64,000 bases of DNA from Monodelphis domestica (lineage: Eukaryota; Chordata; Mammalia; Didelphimorphia; Didelphidae). Numbering within the stretch: the stretch's first letter is position 1; each line of letters begins with the position of its first letter. Below are positions 22,854 to 33,297 of the stretch, piece by piece. A program made the position numbers and the translations under genes. The notes below the pieces were generated by a model that saw nothing but the letters and a program-made list of their open reading frames with translations, was not told the DNA's origin and did no database searches. The stretch spans positions 194,668,334 to 194,732,333 of the forward strand of contig NC_077231.1 of NCBI RefSeq assembly GCF_027887165.1, in the 5' to 3' direction.

Positions 22854-23195
22854 TGGACTTCTACATTAGGGGCAGTGTAATGTCCCTGAACAACTTTCAG
22901 GGATCCAGGAGAAAAAAAAAACACCATTCATAAGCAAAGGATAAACTATGGGAGTGGAAACACCGAGAAAAAGCAACTGCCTGAATACAGAGGTTGAGGG
23001 GACATGACAGAGGATAGACTTTAAATGAACACTCTAATGCAAATACTAACAACAAAGCAATGGGTTCAAATCAAGAAAACATCTAATGCCCAGTGGACTT
23101 ACGCGTCGGCTATGGGGGGTGGGGGGAGGAAAAGAAAATGATCTATGTCTTTAACGAATAATGCTTGGAAATGATCAAATAAAATATATTTAAAA
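22854..23195 (+). other. L1 3' UTR and poly(A) end
   Basis: From the ORF2 stop to the A-tail. It includes an A-run (10 A, about 22,912), a G-rich segment 'ggggggtggggggagg' (about 23,115) and the signal 'aataaaatatattt' just before a short A tail and the 3' target duplication. Confidence 0.9.
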
Positions 23196-23211
23196 AAAAT
23201 TAATTTGGAGG
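23196..23211 (+). repeat. Target-site duplication, 3' copy, of the plus-strand L1
   Basis: AAAATTAATTTGGAGG, identical to 16,876-16,891. The first A residues overlap the end of the poly(A) tail. Confidence 0.97.
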
Positions 23212-23695
23212 ATTTCTTATTTGCCTTTTGCTTTGAGGAAAAAAAAACATGTTTTTCCTATGTAGAATGATTATACTAGTCCTTGCTGTCTAGTAAAGAG
23301 GTTACAACCTTGAATAAGGAGTTAATTGAGTTTTATGACCATTTAATTAAAACTTTTGACATTAACTTGCAAATCTATATCTTAATCAAGTGGCTCGGGA
23401 GCAAGTATTAGAGTCAGGGGGAGAATAAACAAAGAGGATGAGTTATAGAAGGGAATTACATCTTGTAGACTGAAAAAACAAAACTTTTTTTAATGGGAAG
23501 AAAAAGAAGGGGTAGAGGTGGAGATGCAACTTAATGAGAGAAACATGGTCCTAATTCAGAACTGGTTCAAAAAGACACTATACTTATATACCTACAACAA
23601 ACATTTGGGATAGAGACAGGACTTATAATTTCATTGGTATATGTAAATCCTAGGTAAGGAAAGTCACTCTCCTAATATTGCATTTTGTCTCTAGC
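23212..23695. other. No gene recognised
   Basis: AT-rich unique-looking sequence continuous with the DNA left of 16,876 before the L1 inserted. No coding signal. Confidence 0.5.
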
Positions 23696-23699
23696 TTAT

Positions 23700-23830
23700 A
23701 CTCCTATATTCTTAGAGCATTAAGAGGTTAAGTGATGCTCAGGCTCACACAGCCAGTGTATGTCAGAGGTGTGATATGAACCCAGATCTATTCGGCTTTC
23801 TATATCCATTGTACCATGTTTCCTCTAAGG
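23700..23830 (-). repeat. MIR-like ancient SINE
   Basis: 'ttaagaggttaagtgatgct', 'caggctcacacagccagtgt' and 'tgtgatatgaacccagatct' match the reverse complement of the MIR head and core. Confidence 0.65.
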
Positions 23831-23929
23831 ACTACTGTTGCAGCCGGATAATGAACTTGGCTCAGAACAAAATAGGAGGAACAACACAGGCCAGATTGTA
23901 TTTTGGAAACTGTGCTAGGCTTTTAATGA

Positions 23930-24265
23930 CCCCAAGCTTCTCTTTCAAACAAAGGCTCACCTTTTCAAGATCAATACACTTCCTGTGATGTTATATGGGC
24001 TGTGAATCTTGAATACCATGGTTAACACAGAATTAAGATTCTGGGTCATACAAAGGGCAGTGAAGAGGGGCCGAGTAGGCATTAGTAGCTTGAATCATAT
24101 TGCCAATGAAAAATTATATGGAGAGAGTTGGCACAGAGATGTGATGAAAAAAGGAGAAACAAAGGAAAAAACAGAAAGGGAAGGGAAAAAGAGACTTAGA
24201 TGGCAGAGACAAATGGTAGGACAACTCTTGAGGGTCACAATCCAGATTTAATTTCAGTGTTTGAT
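23930..24265 (+). mobile_element. Degraded non-LTR retrotransposon fragment, RTE-like ORF2
   Basis: Plus-strand translation across stops and shifts gives a 'LPVMLYGCES'-like string near 23,978-24,010. It is followed by an acidic/basic helix region ('GRDKW.DNS') in the order expected near the end of RTE/Bov-B-type ORF2. An RTE LINE is the expected partner of the MAR1 SINE tails found here. Assignment is tentative. Confidence 0.5.
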
Positions 24266-24269
24266 GTCA

Positions 24270-24790
24270 TCCTCTCCCCACCACCAATTGTTCTACAAGT
24301 TCCTAGGCAGGATACCAGGCTCTATCTTATGAGAAAGGAAACACCGAATGCTGATTCTTACCTAAGCAGAGACGGATTTTATCTATCTACCCTGGCATGC
24401 TTCTAGGAAGTTATAACATTGTGGGAAGTTGATAGTGAGAAAGTGATTTATTAGTCAGAGATATTAAAACAGATGCTGTGTAAGAAATGGGGAAATAGTC
24501 TAAAACAGCTGTGGCAATTCAATTGCCACTTTCTAATTTATTTAACAGCTATTTGTTCCACACCCTACTAAAGGTGATGTTTTCTGTGGAGAGAGATACT
24601 AAAATGTGGAAGATGCAGTCCTCATTTTATAGGATTTTATGTTATAGATGGTGAGAAAAAGCAGAAATGATTTAGAGAAGAGGGAGAGCAATGTGGACTA
24701 GAGTTGGGGAGGCTTTCTAATAGTGGTTTGACTGAAACCTATAAGAACAGATAAAATTTAGTCTCTGAAATGACACAGGATCACCAAATC
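24270..24790. other. No gene recognised; old repeat debris
   Basis: Contains a possible diverged piece of the ancient dispersed repeat ('tattttgttccaca...ctactaaaggtg', 'agtcctcattttataggatt') and, at 24,775-24,810, the start of a MIR-like element ('aatcatagaattaggctaga'). Confidence 0.4.
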
Positions 24791-24829
24791 ATAGAATTAG
24801 GCTAGAAGGGTTAGTTTGTTGGTTAGTTC

Positions 24830-25050
24830 TTGTCTTTTATTCTCAAAGAGGACCAAAATCTCTCGAGATAAACTGTCAAGCATTCTCTATTGTAGAGAAT
24901 GTAACTTGGATGGACTGGCCATGTTATTCAAATGCCAAACACACTTTTGCCTAAAAGACTACTTAATGGAGAACTCACAGATGGCAAGTGCTTTTATGGA
25001 AGTCAGAAGTGATACAAGGACACCCTAAAGGCTAAAAGGGGCTTAAAAAG
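24830..25050 (+). mobile_element. Degraded non-LTR retrotransposon fragment
   Basis: The frame at 24,816-25,028 reads 'LDGLAMLFKCQTHFCLKDYL' and 'MENSQMASAFMEVRSDTRTP'. This recalls the C-terminal 'GH..RM...R.PK.LLYGEL..GKR..G....R.KD' pattern of some vertebrate LINE ORF2 proteins. I cannot assign it firmly to RTE or L2/CR1. Confidence 0.45.
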
Positions 25051-25420
25051 TCAGTGTTCCCCTCCCTGGGAGACAATTATCTCCTTAGGTTGAGCTGTCT
25101 TGATTATAAAATAAATTCAAACCTCCCCAACACTAAATATATCCAGCTGCACTTCACATCTCTTAAAATTTGTCTATCCCAGATATTTTGCCATCTACCC
25201 TGCCACCACTGACTCCTAGAATACCCTGTATCTCCTGTCTCCTTTCCCCAACAAACTTTGTATTCCATTGATCTGCAAACAGTAATCAAATCAATACTGT
25301 CATTTCTTCTAGAAAGGGCATAGCAACTGACTGTCCTTTGACTCCACTCATCAGCCTAGTTACTACTTAGACAACAAACTTCCTTCCTTGGCCATCACTT
25401 GATATGTTTGTTTCCCTCTT
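25050..25420. other. No gene recognised
   Basis: C/T-rich sequence that may be the diverged body of the L2 whose end follows. No coding feature seen. Confidence 0.4.
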
Positions 25421-25545
25421 CCATTAAAAGTTAAGTTTCATGAATGTAGGGACTGTCTCAGTTTTATTTTTGTGTCTACAGGGCCTAACACAGTGTCTGG
25501 CACATAGTAGGTATTTAATAAATATTCATTCATCCATCCTTCTAC
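25420..25545 (+). repeat. L2 LINE 3' end
   Basis: 'agtttcatgaatgtagggac', 'tgtgtctacagggcctaaca' and 'cagtgtctggcacatagtag' followed by 'gtatttaataaatattcatt'. A clear L2 terminus. Confidence 0.85.
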
Positions 25546-25554
25546 AATAATTTG

Positions 25555-25650
25555 CTTATTTTATAGTTGAAGAAACTGAGGGTTAGGGAAGTTAAGTGAC
25601 ATGTCCAAGACCCCAAAGATATTAATTATGGAATGCTGAATGAAGTTTGG
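25555..25650 (-). repeat. MIR-like ancient SINE fragment
   Basis: 'tagttgaagaaactgagggt' and 'gttaagtgacatgtccaaga' match the reverse complement of the MIR CORE. Confidence 0.65.
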
Positions 25651-25659
25651 AAGTGAGGG

Positions 25660-26325
25660 AAGGGATTGTGTTGCAAAAAGGAGGAACAAGGTCTTGACAG
25701 CCTCCTATTAGAGTTTAGGTATGTTGTTTTCCATTCCTCCTATATTACCTAGGTGGTAAATTGATTTTTATTCCTCACATCTTAGCAGTAGCCAGTTCAT
25801 GGCTAAAGAAAATAGAGATACATTCTTAAATGTCAAGGAAGAAGTTTCCTTCGTAGGTAATTCAAGCAACAACAGTTATTTTTATTGAAAAAATCCAAAT
25901 GATTTTCTTAAATATCTGCTTTATATTTGACCATGATGTGCATCATTGTTGAATATATAGACCAGGACCAAATTATGAAAGGCCATGAGTTCCACGCCAA
26001 AATTTTGATTAGATCTTCTGCATAAGAAGAAATTATGAGTTTGCTTCTTTGTTTGTTTTAAGCAGGAAAATGAAATGAAGATTAATTTATTGCTCATTTG
26101 CAGAATAGGTAGGAATAAGAGACTAGAAACAAGAGATAGGAATGAGGAGACGCTAGCATACTAGTGTAATTGTTTAATTGAGATAATGAAACCTTTGACT
26201 AGGCTAATTGTAGGACTCAGTGATTACATGTAGGAGCTCAAGGAGGAGTGCTGAAGATAGTTAGCTGGTTTTGATCTCCAATGCTTGGAACTAATGCAAA
26301 AAGGAAGTTGGGCAGAGCTAGAGTG
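25660..26325. other. No gene recognised
   Basis: AT-rich. A block near 25,970-26,330 ('gaaaggccatgagttccac', 'gcaggaaaatgaaatgaaga') may be a worn piece of the ancient dispersed repeat. Confidence 0.4.
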
Positions 26326-26329
26326 GTAT

Positions 26330-26500
26330 GAGGCAGCAAAAGGACAATCAGAGAACTCAGGTTTAAAATGTGATTTTGCAATTTATGCGACTGGAGTTAA
26401 ATAATTTAACCCCTCTGACACACTTTCCTGATCTGTAAGAAGAATTAATTACTTGAGTTGACCACTAAAGTCCCTTGTAACTCAAATTCTATGAGCCCAT
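26330..26500 (+). repeat. MIR/Ther-type ancient SINE
   Basis: 'aataatttaacccctctgac', 'acactttcctgatctgtaag' and 'agtcccttgtaactcaaatt' follow the MIR core and 3' order. Confidence 0.6.
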
Positions 26501-26604
26501 TATTCTGATATTCATATATTTGAAGACTGGGGTATCAGGTGATCCTGCCTTTCCTTGACCTTTACAATATAATGCCTCTGAATTGCTTTCCTGTAACCTT
26601 CTCC

Positions 26605-26850
26605 TCAGGGCAGCTAGATAGCACAGTGAATAGAGTTCAGGCCCTGGAGTAAGGAAGACTCATTTTCATAAGTTCTGATTTCAGACACTTACTAGCTGTA
26701 TGATCCTGGACAAGTCACTTAACTCTGTTTCCTTCCATTTCCTCACCTGTAAAATAAGCTGGAGAAAGAAATGGCAAACTATTACAGTATCTTTGCCAAG
26801 AAAAACCCAAAGAAGAATTAAATGACTGAACAACTTCCTCCTTCTTAAAT
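26605..26850 (+). mobile_element. MAR1-type CORE-SINE
   Basis: Head 'agggcagctagatagcacag', 'gacttactagctgtatgatc'-like core, 'acctgtaaaataagctggag', 'agaaatggcaaactattaca', 'gtatctttgccaagaaaaac' and a short RTE-type tail 'aaatgactgaacaactt'. Confidence 0.88.
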
Positions 26851-27169
26851 CTCAAAGCAATATGCCATTAATATTAGTTCAAATTTTGACCTCCTAGAAA
26901 AAAGCAAAATCAATATTTGAATCCCAATCTTCTGGCCCTAAGGGCAGAGCTCTTTTCATTGAATGGGATTGGAAAAGGAGATGATAGCTATTCTAATGGT
27001 TGTCTTCTAGAAAATGCTATACCACTCAGTAAAATTTCCCAGGTTGGGGTTCCAGTTTAACTAACTAACTTCTCATTGGTTTAAAGGTTGTTTGGATAGC
27101 AGGGTAACCTTTTTTAAAAAATAAAGAACAAAATTTAGTGATAAACTGAAAGTATCCCAGGTCTTTGAT

Positions 27170-27320
27170 TTAGAATTGGAACCTCAGAAGTCACCTAGTC
27201 CAAACCCCTCATTTTAAAGATGAGGTAACTGAGGAACAGTGTGGTTAAATAACTTGTTCCAAGTCACACAGTAAATGACAAAGTCAGGATTTGAACTCGT
27301 CTTCTAATGTCAAATTGGAC
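27170..27320 (-). repeat. MIR-like ancient SINE
   Basis: 'gatttagaattggaacctca', 'tcacctagtccaaacccctc', 'ttaaagatgaggtaactgag' and 'gtcaggatttgaactcgtct': the reverse-complement MIR pattern in order. Confidence 0.75.
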
Positions 27321-27329
27321 TTTTTGTAC

Positions 27330-27925
27330 TCTACTATCATTTTAGAATATGGAGCTAGAATTTTATAAGATCATTAAAAAAAACCCCAAAGAATTGCTTG
27401 GGCCTTTTACCAGCTCCAGATGCTCCATTTAAAATTCTACCACATTTGTTATTTTTCTAATCTCTTTCCATTACCTGGTGAAAAGCAAAATCAGGCAAAT
27501 CTAAGAAATACAAAAGCATAAATTGTAAAATTAATGATCAGTCCAAATTTCTAAGTAGCCTGGGGAATGCCATGACATGAAATATGAGGGAAAATATATA
27601 AACTACAAAAAAAACTCATTAAAATGCTTTTACTCTAATTCTTCCCTTCCCTCTCCAGGGGGAAGCATCACACCATGCATTACTTAGGGAAAGATTCTTC
27701 TCCATACCCATCCAAACTTGTCCATTGGGTTTGAAAATATTCTGATTGAAACAAAGAACCAGTTTCCTACAGCTGGTAGCAATATTCACTGGCTCTAATA
27801 TTTCTGACATTGCTTTAGAAGTATTATTGAAAAGTTTTTTAAAATGGCACAGTAACTATCACTGATTATATAAGGGAAAGTATAGTAATGTACATGACCC
27901 CAACTGAACTTAGAATGAAACATTT
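27330..27925. other. No gene recognised
   Basis: AT-rich. The antisense frame at 27,619-27,810 has no recognisable domain. Confidence 0.45.
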
Positions 27926-27929
27926 GCAG

Positions 27930-28080
27930 TGGAAAGAGCTTTGATTTTTAATTAAAAAATTTGGGTTCAAATACTGGCCTTGCTACATGTTTATCCTTGG
28001 GCAATCACTTCACCTTGCAGGGAGCTGGTTTCCTCACCTGATGATCTCTGAAGCAGCTTAAGGAGCTCACATTTCTATAG
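27930..28080 (+). repeat. MIR/Ther-type ancient SINE
   Basis: 'agtggaaagagctttgattt', 'tgggttcaaatactggcctt', 'cttgggcaatcacttcacct' and 'ggtttcctcacctgatgatc'. Confidence 0.7.
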
Positions 28081-28162
28081 TGTCTTTAGTTTTAAAGGTT
28101 CTTCAAACTTTAAATTCATGATACAATGAATGTCTCCAAAAACTTGTTCCTCCTTTTTACTT

Positions 28163-28165
<3 letters not shown>

Positions 28166-28206
<41 letters not shown>
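28166..28206. repeat. (TA)n microsatellite
   Basis: About 40 bases of uninterrupted TA. A second (TA)n of similar length lies at about 28,372-28,407, following a short (GT)n. Confidence 0.95.
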
Positions 28207-28209
<3 letters not shown>

Positions 28210-28210
<1 letters not shown>

Positions 28211-28361
28211 GAGGCTATAATTCAACCATTCAACCAATCCAAAACCTTGAAGTTAGCTTTGACATTTTTCTGAAGTAACATAACTTAAAGGATGTCATAG
28301 CCAGTTAGTTATTAGATATTGTCAATTCTATCATCCCCAAATCATTCCACATTCCTCTCTC

Positions 28362-28416
<55 letters not shown>

Positions 28417-28590
28417 ATGCTTTCCTCTCTATTTCTCATTACTACAATTACCTTGGTATTGAAACTCTATTATCCACCTAGATTATTGTAATATCTTCCT
28501 CATAGGTCTTGTGTTAAATTCTCAAACACATTCTTTATGCTGATAACAGACTATTCAAGAAACTCATTGACCTAAGACACCTCAAGGGTA
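28210..28590 (+). repeat. L2 LINE internal fragment, interrupted by (TA)n
   Basis: Matches the L2 order upstream of its 3' end: 'aaccattcaaccaatccaaa', 'ttagatattgtcaattctat', 'tctatttctcattactacaa', 'ccacctagattattgtaata', 'tcttcctcataggtcttgtg'. Confidence 0.65.
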
Positions 28591-28689
28591 TCCAGAATGG
28601 GGTATGAGAACCCCAGGTGGTATAGAAGATGGTCACTGGGGGCATATAAAAGAAATATGAGTCCAAGGGGACTTTGGGCTCAAGCACAA

Positions 28690-28840
28690 TCAGTTTCTAG
28701 TAGAGGCCACTTGTATGTGTGTTTTTGATAGAAATAGAGATACAGAGACAGAAAGATAAAGAGAAATAGTTATATAGAGACAGACAGCGATAGAGACAGC
28801 TATACAGATGGAGAGAGACAGAGACAGAGAGAGTATTAAG
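28690..28840. repeat. GA/GACA-rich purine tract
   Basis: Repeated 'agagacagagacagaaag'-type units on the plus strand. Confidence 0.7.
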
Positions 28841-28924
28841 CATTTAATTATGTAAGTCCTGGGCACAAAAATTCAAGCAAGCAATAGAATCCCAGTCCCA
28901 GTCTTCAAGGAAGCTCTGTCCCAA

Positions 28925-29025
28925 ACTTCACTGAAGGCAGGGATTATTTCCTTTCTGTCTGTCCACATGGCCTAATATAGTGCTTAACAGAGTGCTTAAT
29001 AAATGCTTTATGTATGTTAGATGAC
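28925..29025 (+). repeat. L2 LINE 3' terminus
   Basis: 'ggcagggattatttcctttc', 'ggcctaatatagtgcttaac' and 'agtgcttaataaatgcttta'. Confidence 0.75.
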
Positions 29026-29209
29026 TTGTTTCCATTTTACAAGTTCTTTGGGGGCAGATACTATGTCATAGGCATGTTTTATTATTTTTTTTCTGTGCTG
29101 GGTTGTGTTTTATTGGTCAACATTGATTCCAATATCTATAGGGATTCTTTGATAGAATTTAGAGTTTGGAATGACAACAGAAGTAGTGTAGTGAGTGTTA
29201 CAGGGAATT

Positions 29210-29620
29210 AGCATTCTCTAAAGTCACACAACTAGTATATAACAGAAGTGGGAATTGTACCTATGTCTTCTGATCCCAGATGTAGTGTTCATTAATTAAA
29301 ACTTTGTATATTTCACAACATACATCGATACTACATGTATTAAAAATACATATATATTACATATATATTATAGCTAGCATTTATACTGTACTGTGAACTG
29401 TAAGTTCACAAAACACTTAGAATACATTATCTCATCTGATCCTTATAAGAAGTCTATGAAGTGGGTGCTATTATTACCCTCTTCTTATAGATGAGGAACC
29501 TGAGGCTGAGACAGATTTGCTCATGGTCACACGGATATCTTCCAAGAGATTTCAACTTAGATTTTCCTGACTCCAAGTCCCATGTTCTATCTACTATTCC
29601 ACCCAACGGGCTCCTAGTAT
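29210..29620 (-). repeat. Two MIR-like ancient SINE pieces
   Basis: First piece near 29,215-29,295 ('taaagtcacacaactagtat', 'tgtagtgttcat'). Second piece near 29,370-29,620 ('tagctagcatttatactgta', 'tatctcatctgatccttata', 'tagatgaggaacctgaggct', 'ctccaagtcccatgttctat'). Both are in MIR reverse-complement order, separated by AT-rich DNA. Confidence 0.65.
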
Positions 29621-29639
29621 ACACATGCACACTCTGCCC

Positions 29640-30995
29640 CAAATGTATCATGAGGCACTAATATAGAAATTTATTAAAAAGCATACATATTAAATATATA
29701 AAAGTATATGATGTTATAAAATATTGTATATTTGCTTATCTACATATATTGTAAAGATTAAAATTTAGGGGGAAACTGATAGAGGTAGAAATTAGTTTCT
29801 CTCTGCAAGGAGTATTATATTTTTAGAGGTTTATTGAAGATTAAAATATAAAGAAAATACAAGTAAGAGAGGCACACACACATATATACACAAATACATA
29901 CACAAACTTAGATGTTATCAAACCCGAGAGATTTTAAGTATGGCCTAATGATCAATGGCCTATCTGTCAACTGGACTCCAGCCTAACTAATTTCTGAGAG
30001 ACTCATCACTAGAGATTAATTTTTTGGCTATAGTAACTCATAAAGAGCATACACTAAGGTCTGGAGCACTGATGGACAACAATGGTATAGGAAGAATCAG
30101 CACTGATAAAATTATTGGTCCTTAAAATAATACTGTATATTTCATATATATACCTACACACACCCACGTACACACAGTCACTACCCCTCATATTTGAAAG
30201 AAACAAAATATCAAAGAAACACTTTTCTGACCTGACTACGACATCGCTCTCTAAGAACTTACATCTTTACATTTCCTTGCATCTGTCTGTAGCTCTTTGA
30301 ATATTTTTCTCATTTATAATTTATCAAAGAATTCCCACAGATCTAAGAGCCAGGGAATTCAAAACACACCTAAAGAAGGTGTACTTGGGTACACAATGAA
30401 ACCACTGAAAAGGAAGGAAAACCCCTCACATTTCCTTCCACATTTGAAAGGCTTCATACTGAATCATTTTTACTTCTTGCAAGAAGAAGACTCTTTGAAG
30501 AAATGGAAAAACCTCTTTCCCCCCTCACAGATGACTTGGTGCTCAGCTGACCTGTCAGAAACAGACACAGAAATTGGGCCATAGTATATATTCCCTAAAA
30601 TACATGTTATTTTAGTGTTTTCCTTTTGAGGGGAAATATTTGAACATGGGAATAGGAGAGAGCTATAGTTGTTAGTAAATTACTATGAGAACAGTGGACC
30701 TACTTCTGTAGAACCAGAAAGGGGAGGCATGAAATTTAGTATAAAAACAAGCTTAGCTTTGTTGACAAATAACCTATGATAGTCATTTGGATGGAGATGA
30801 TGATTCAACCAGATGAATGTGAGACAAACCAGATTTAATCTTTCTGGTTGGTGGGAGGAAAGAAACAGTATGACAGGTAAAGATGAGAGGGGGAAGAAGC
30901 TAAGATGTAATTTTTTTATTCAGGAACTTGGCAATTTGAGTAGAGACAACTAGAGAAGAAATAACAGAGGAAGTTCTGAAACATATCGAAGCCCA
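29640..30995. other. No gene recognised
   Basis: AT-rich with TA/CA-rich patches at 29,650-29,900 and 30,130-30,180. Two short frames (30,115-30,300 and 30,297-30,584) abut but show no domain or splice pattern. Confidence 0.45.
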
Positions 30996-30999
30996 TATT

Positions 31000-31240
31000 C
31001 ATCTAGGTGATGCAGTGAATAGAGTGCTGGGACTGTAGTTAGAAAGACCTGAGCTCAAATCCAGCCTCACAAGCTTATTAACTATGTGATCTTGAACAAG
31101 TCCCAACACTGTTTGCCTCATTTTCTCATCTGTAAAGTGATCTGGGGAAGCAAATGGCAAATCATTCCATTATCTCAGACAAGAAAAACCCAAATGGGTT
31201 CATGAAGTCAGAAGATTAGAATTGATTAGTGCTGAGGGAC
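31000..31240 (+). mobile_element. MAR1-type CORE-SINE, diverged
   Basis: 'tctaggtgatgcagtgaata', 'tgagctcaaatccagcctca', 'gtttgcctcattttctcatc', 'agcaaatggcaaatcattcc' and 'agacaagaaaaacccaaatg'. The RTE-type tail is mostly lost. Confidence 0.8.
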
Positions 31241-31244
31241 AATA

Positions 31245-31920
31245 CATGAAATTCATTGGTCTTAACCACCTCTAAGCTAAATTGTAGAGAATAAAGTTTC
31301 CCCAGGTTGTAAGCAGTGAGGTCGCACTATAATGGCATCAGATGTGTATGACATGTTCTCTAATGGATTCATGTAACTTCTAAATGAGGGAGATACCTTC
31401 CAATCAGAGTACTTATTTTTTTTTATCAAAAGATCACCATCAGAACTGATCTGAAATGGAATAATTTGAGTACTTCCTTTTGAAAGCCTATCCCATTTCT
31501 GCCAACTTCCACTATTCACAGTGAGATATTCTATCTTTTTCACTTCCTGGAGGGTACAAGAGCAAATCCAAAAAAATTGAAAGCAATTAAAGAAATGAAA
31601 AAATAATTGAGAAGAATTGACTGAAAATCACTTGTTTATAAAACATTAATGTGAATTATGAGGGTAACTAACTCCCCTTGCTATCCTTTATTTCTCTAAA
31701 GCAAACTCCTCATCAGCATATAGCCTGTGTAAATATTAATGGATGGAGTCAGGGGCACTCAGAGCACTAGCAATTCAGTTCACTGAAGATGGTGTTACTG
31801 ATTTAGAAAAGAACAAAGTTCTCATCACTATTCAGGTGAAATGTTTAGGACTGACTTTTGGTTTTGTCTTAGCCATGTATCTTGCCAATTCAGTTTTTAT
31901 TTCTTATTCATTTGTCAAAA
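31245..31920. other. No gene recognised
   Basis: Frames at 31,277-31,543 (minus) and 31,743-32,012 (plus) are open but show nothing recognisable. The second runs into the old L1 that follows. Confidence 0.4.
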
Positions 31921-32936
31921 TAAATTTTGGTTGTTTTATTTTGCTTTTATATTGCTTTAGCTATTTCTTAGGAAAAATCTCTCCCTCTTCCCCATCCCCA
32001 GCCCTCTATTAAGGCAAAGAAAAATAAGCAAAACACCTAATAAAGTTCCTGGATAAGATAGATTGGATAGTTTTCTATTCTGGTAATTCCCTTCCGCTCT
32101 GTCATGAGGAGGATATATATTTCATTATCTCTATTATGGATCATTATTGATTTTTTAATTCATGGTTTTGCTTCTTTTTTTGTGATGTTTTCATGTTTTC
32201 CCTGGGTATACTCCTCTTTTATTTCTGCTTATCTCACTCTGTATAACTTCATGCAAATTTTCTTGTTTCTCTGGATTCCTTATGTTCATCATTTCTTACT
32301 ATACAATGAAAAGTTATTGTATTAATATGCCACAGTTTTTTCCAATTATCCTCCAGCTGATGAGTACTTTGTTTCTAGTTCTTTACCATCACAAAAGTGC
32401 TTATATGTTTAAACACATAAATACTGCAATATATTTTGGCATATTACATATTTGTTTCTGTCTTTGATATCCTGAAGAAATATTACCAATAATGGACTCA
32501 CTGGTTCAAAGGATATAAACAATTCAGCCTCTTGCAGAATTCCAAAAGTTTCTGCCAAATGATCAGACAGATTTACAGGTCAACCAAAAATGTATTAGTG
32601 AGCCAGTTTTCCCAGGGTTCCTGCAATATTCATCATTGCAACTTTTTGTCATCTTTGCCAATTTTCAGGGTGTGAAATGATACTTTCATTTCTCTTATGA
32701 TTAGGGATTTAGAGCACTTTTTACATTGCTATTTGTAGTTGTAATTTTCCATTAGTATATTATTGAGAAATGGCTCTTGCTGTTACATATTTTTTTAAAT
32801 AACTCAGTTTTTTGTGTATCTTTGATATGACTTTTCTCATTGATAGTTGATGCAAATGATTTACATATCTAGTTTTCCTTTCCTTCATTATTTTTATTTA
32901 AGCAAAAGTTTCTAAAATGTCTTTAATTTAAATGAT

Positions 32937-32950
32937 CCATTTTGTCTTTT
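32937..32950 (+). repeat. Target-site duplication of the minus-strand young L1
   Basis: CCATTTTGTCTTTT, repeated exactly at 39,303-39,316. It lies within old L1 sequence. Confidence 0.95.
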
Positions 32951-33297
32951 TTTTTTTTTAATATATTTTATTTGATCATTTCCAAGCATTATTCGTTAAA
33001 GACATAGATCATTTTCTTTTCCTCCCCCCCACCCCCCATAGCCGACGCGTAAGTCCACTGGGCATTAGATGTTTTCTTGATTTGAACCCATTGCTTTGTT
33101 GATAGTATTTGCATTAGAGTGTTCATTTAAAGTCTATCCTCTGTCATGTCCCCTCAACCTCTGTATTCAGGCAGTTGCTTTTTCTCGGTGTTTCCACTCC
33201 CATAGTTTATCCTTTGCTTATGAATGGTGTTTTTTTTTTCTCCTGGATCCCTGAAAGTTGTTCAGGAACATTACACCGCCCCTAATGGAGAAGTCCA

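Larger units (their letters stand above)
16892..23195 (+). mobile_element. Full-length young L1 retrotransposon, plus strand
   Basis: A complete ~6.3-kb L1: GC-rich 5' UTR (starting GGACTTCCGGTTAAGATGG), ORF1, a ~530-nt polypurine spacer, ORF2 (endonuclease, reverse transcriptase, C-terminal Cys-rich domain), 3' UTR with 'aataaaatatatttaaaa' and a short A-tail. A 16-bp TSD encloses it. It is nearly identical to the minus-strand L1 at 32,951-39,302, so both inserted recently compared with everything else here. ORF2 has two frame breaks, so this copy is not autonomous as read. A ~500-bp block of ORF2 carries 23 A-to-G changes relative to the other copy (see findings). Confidence 0.98.
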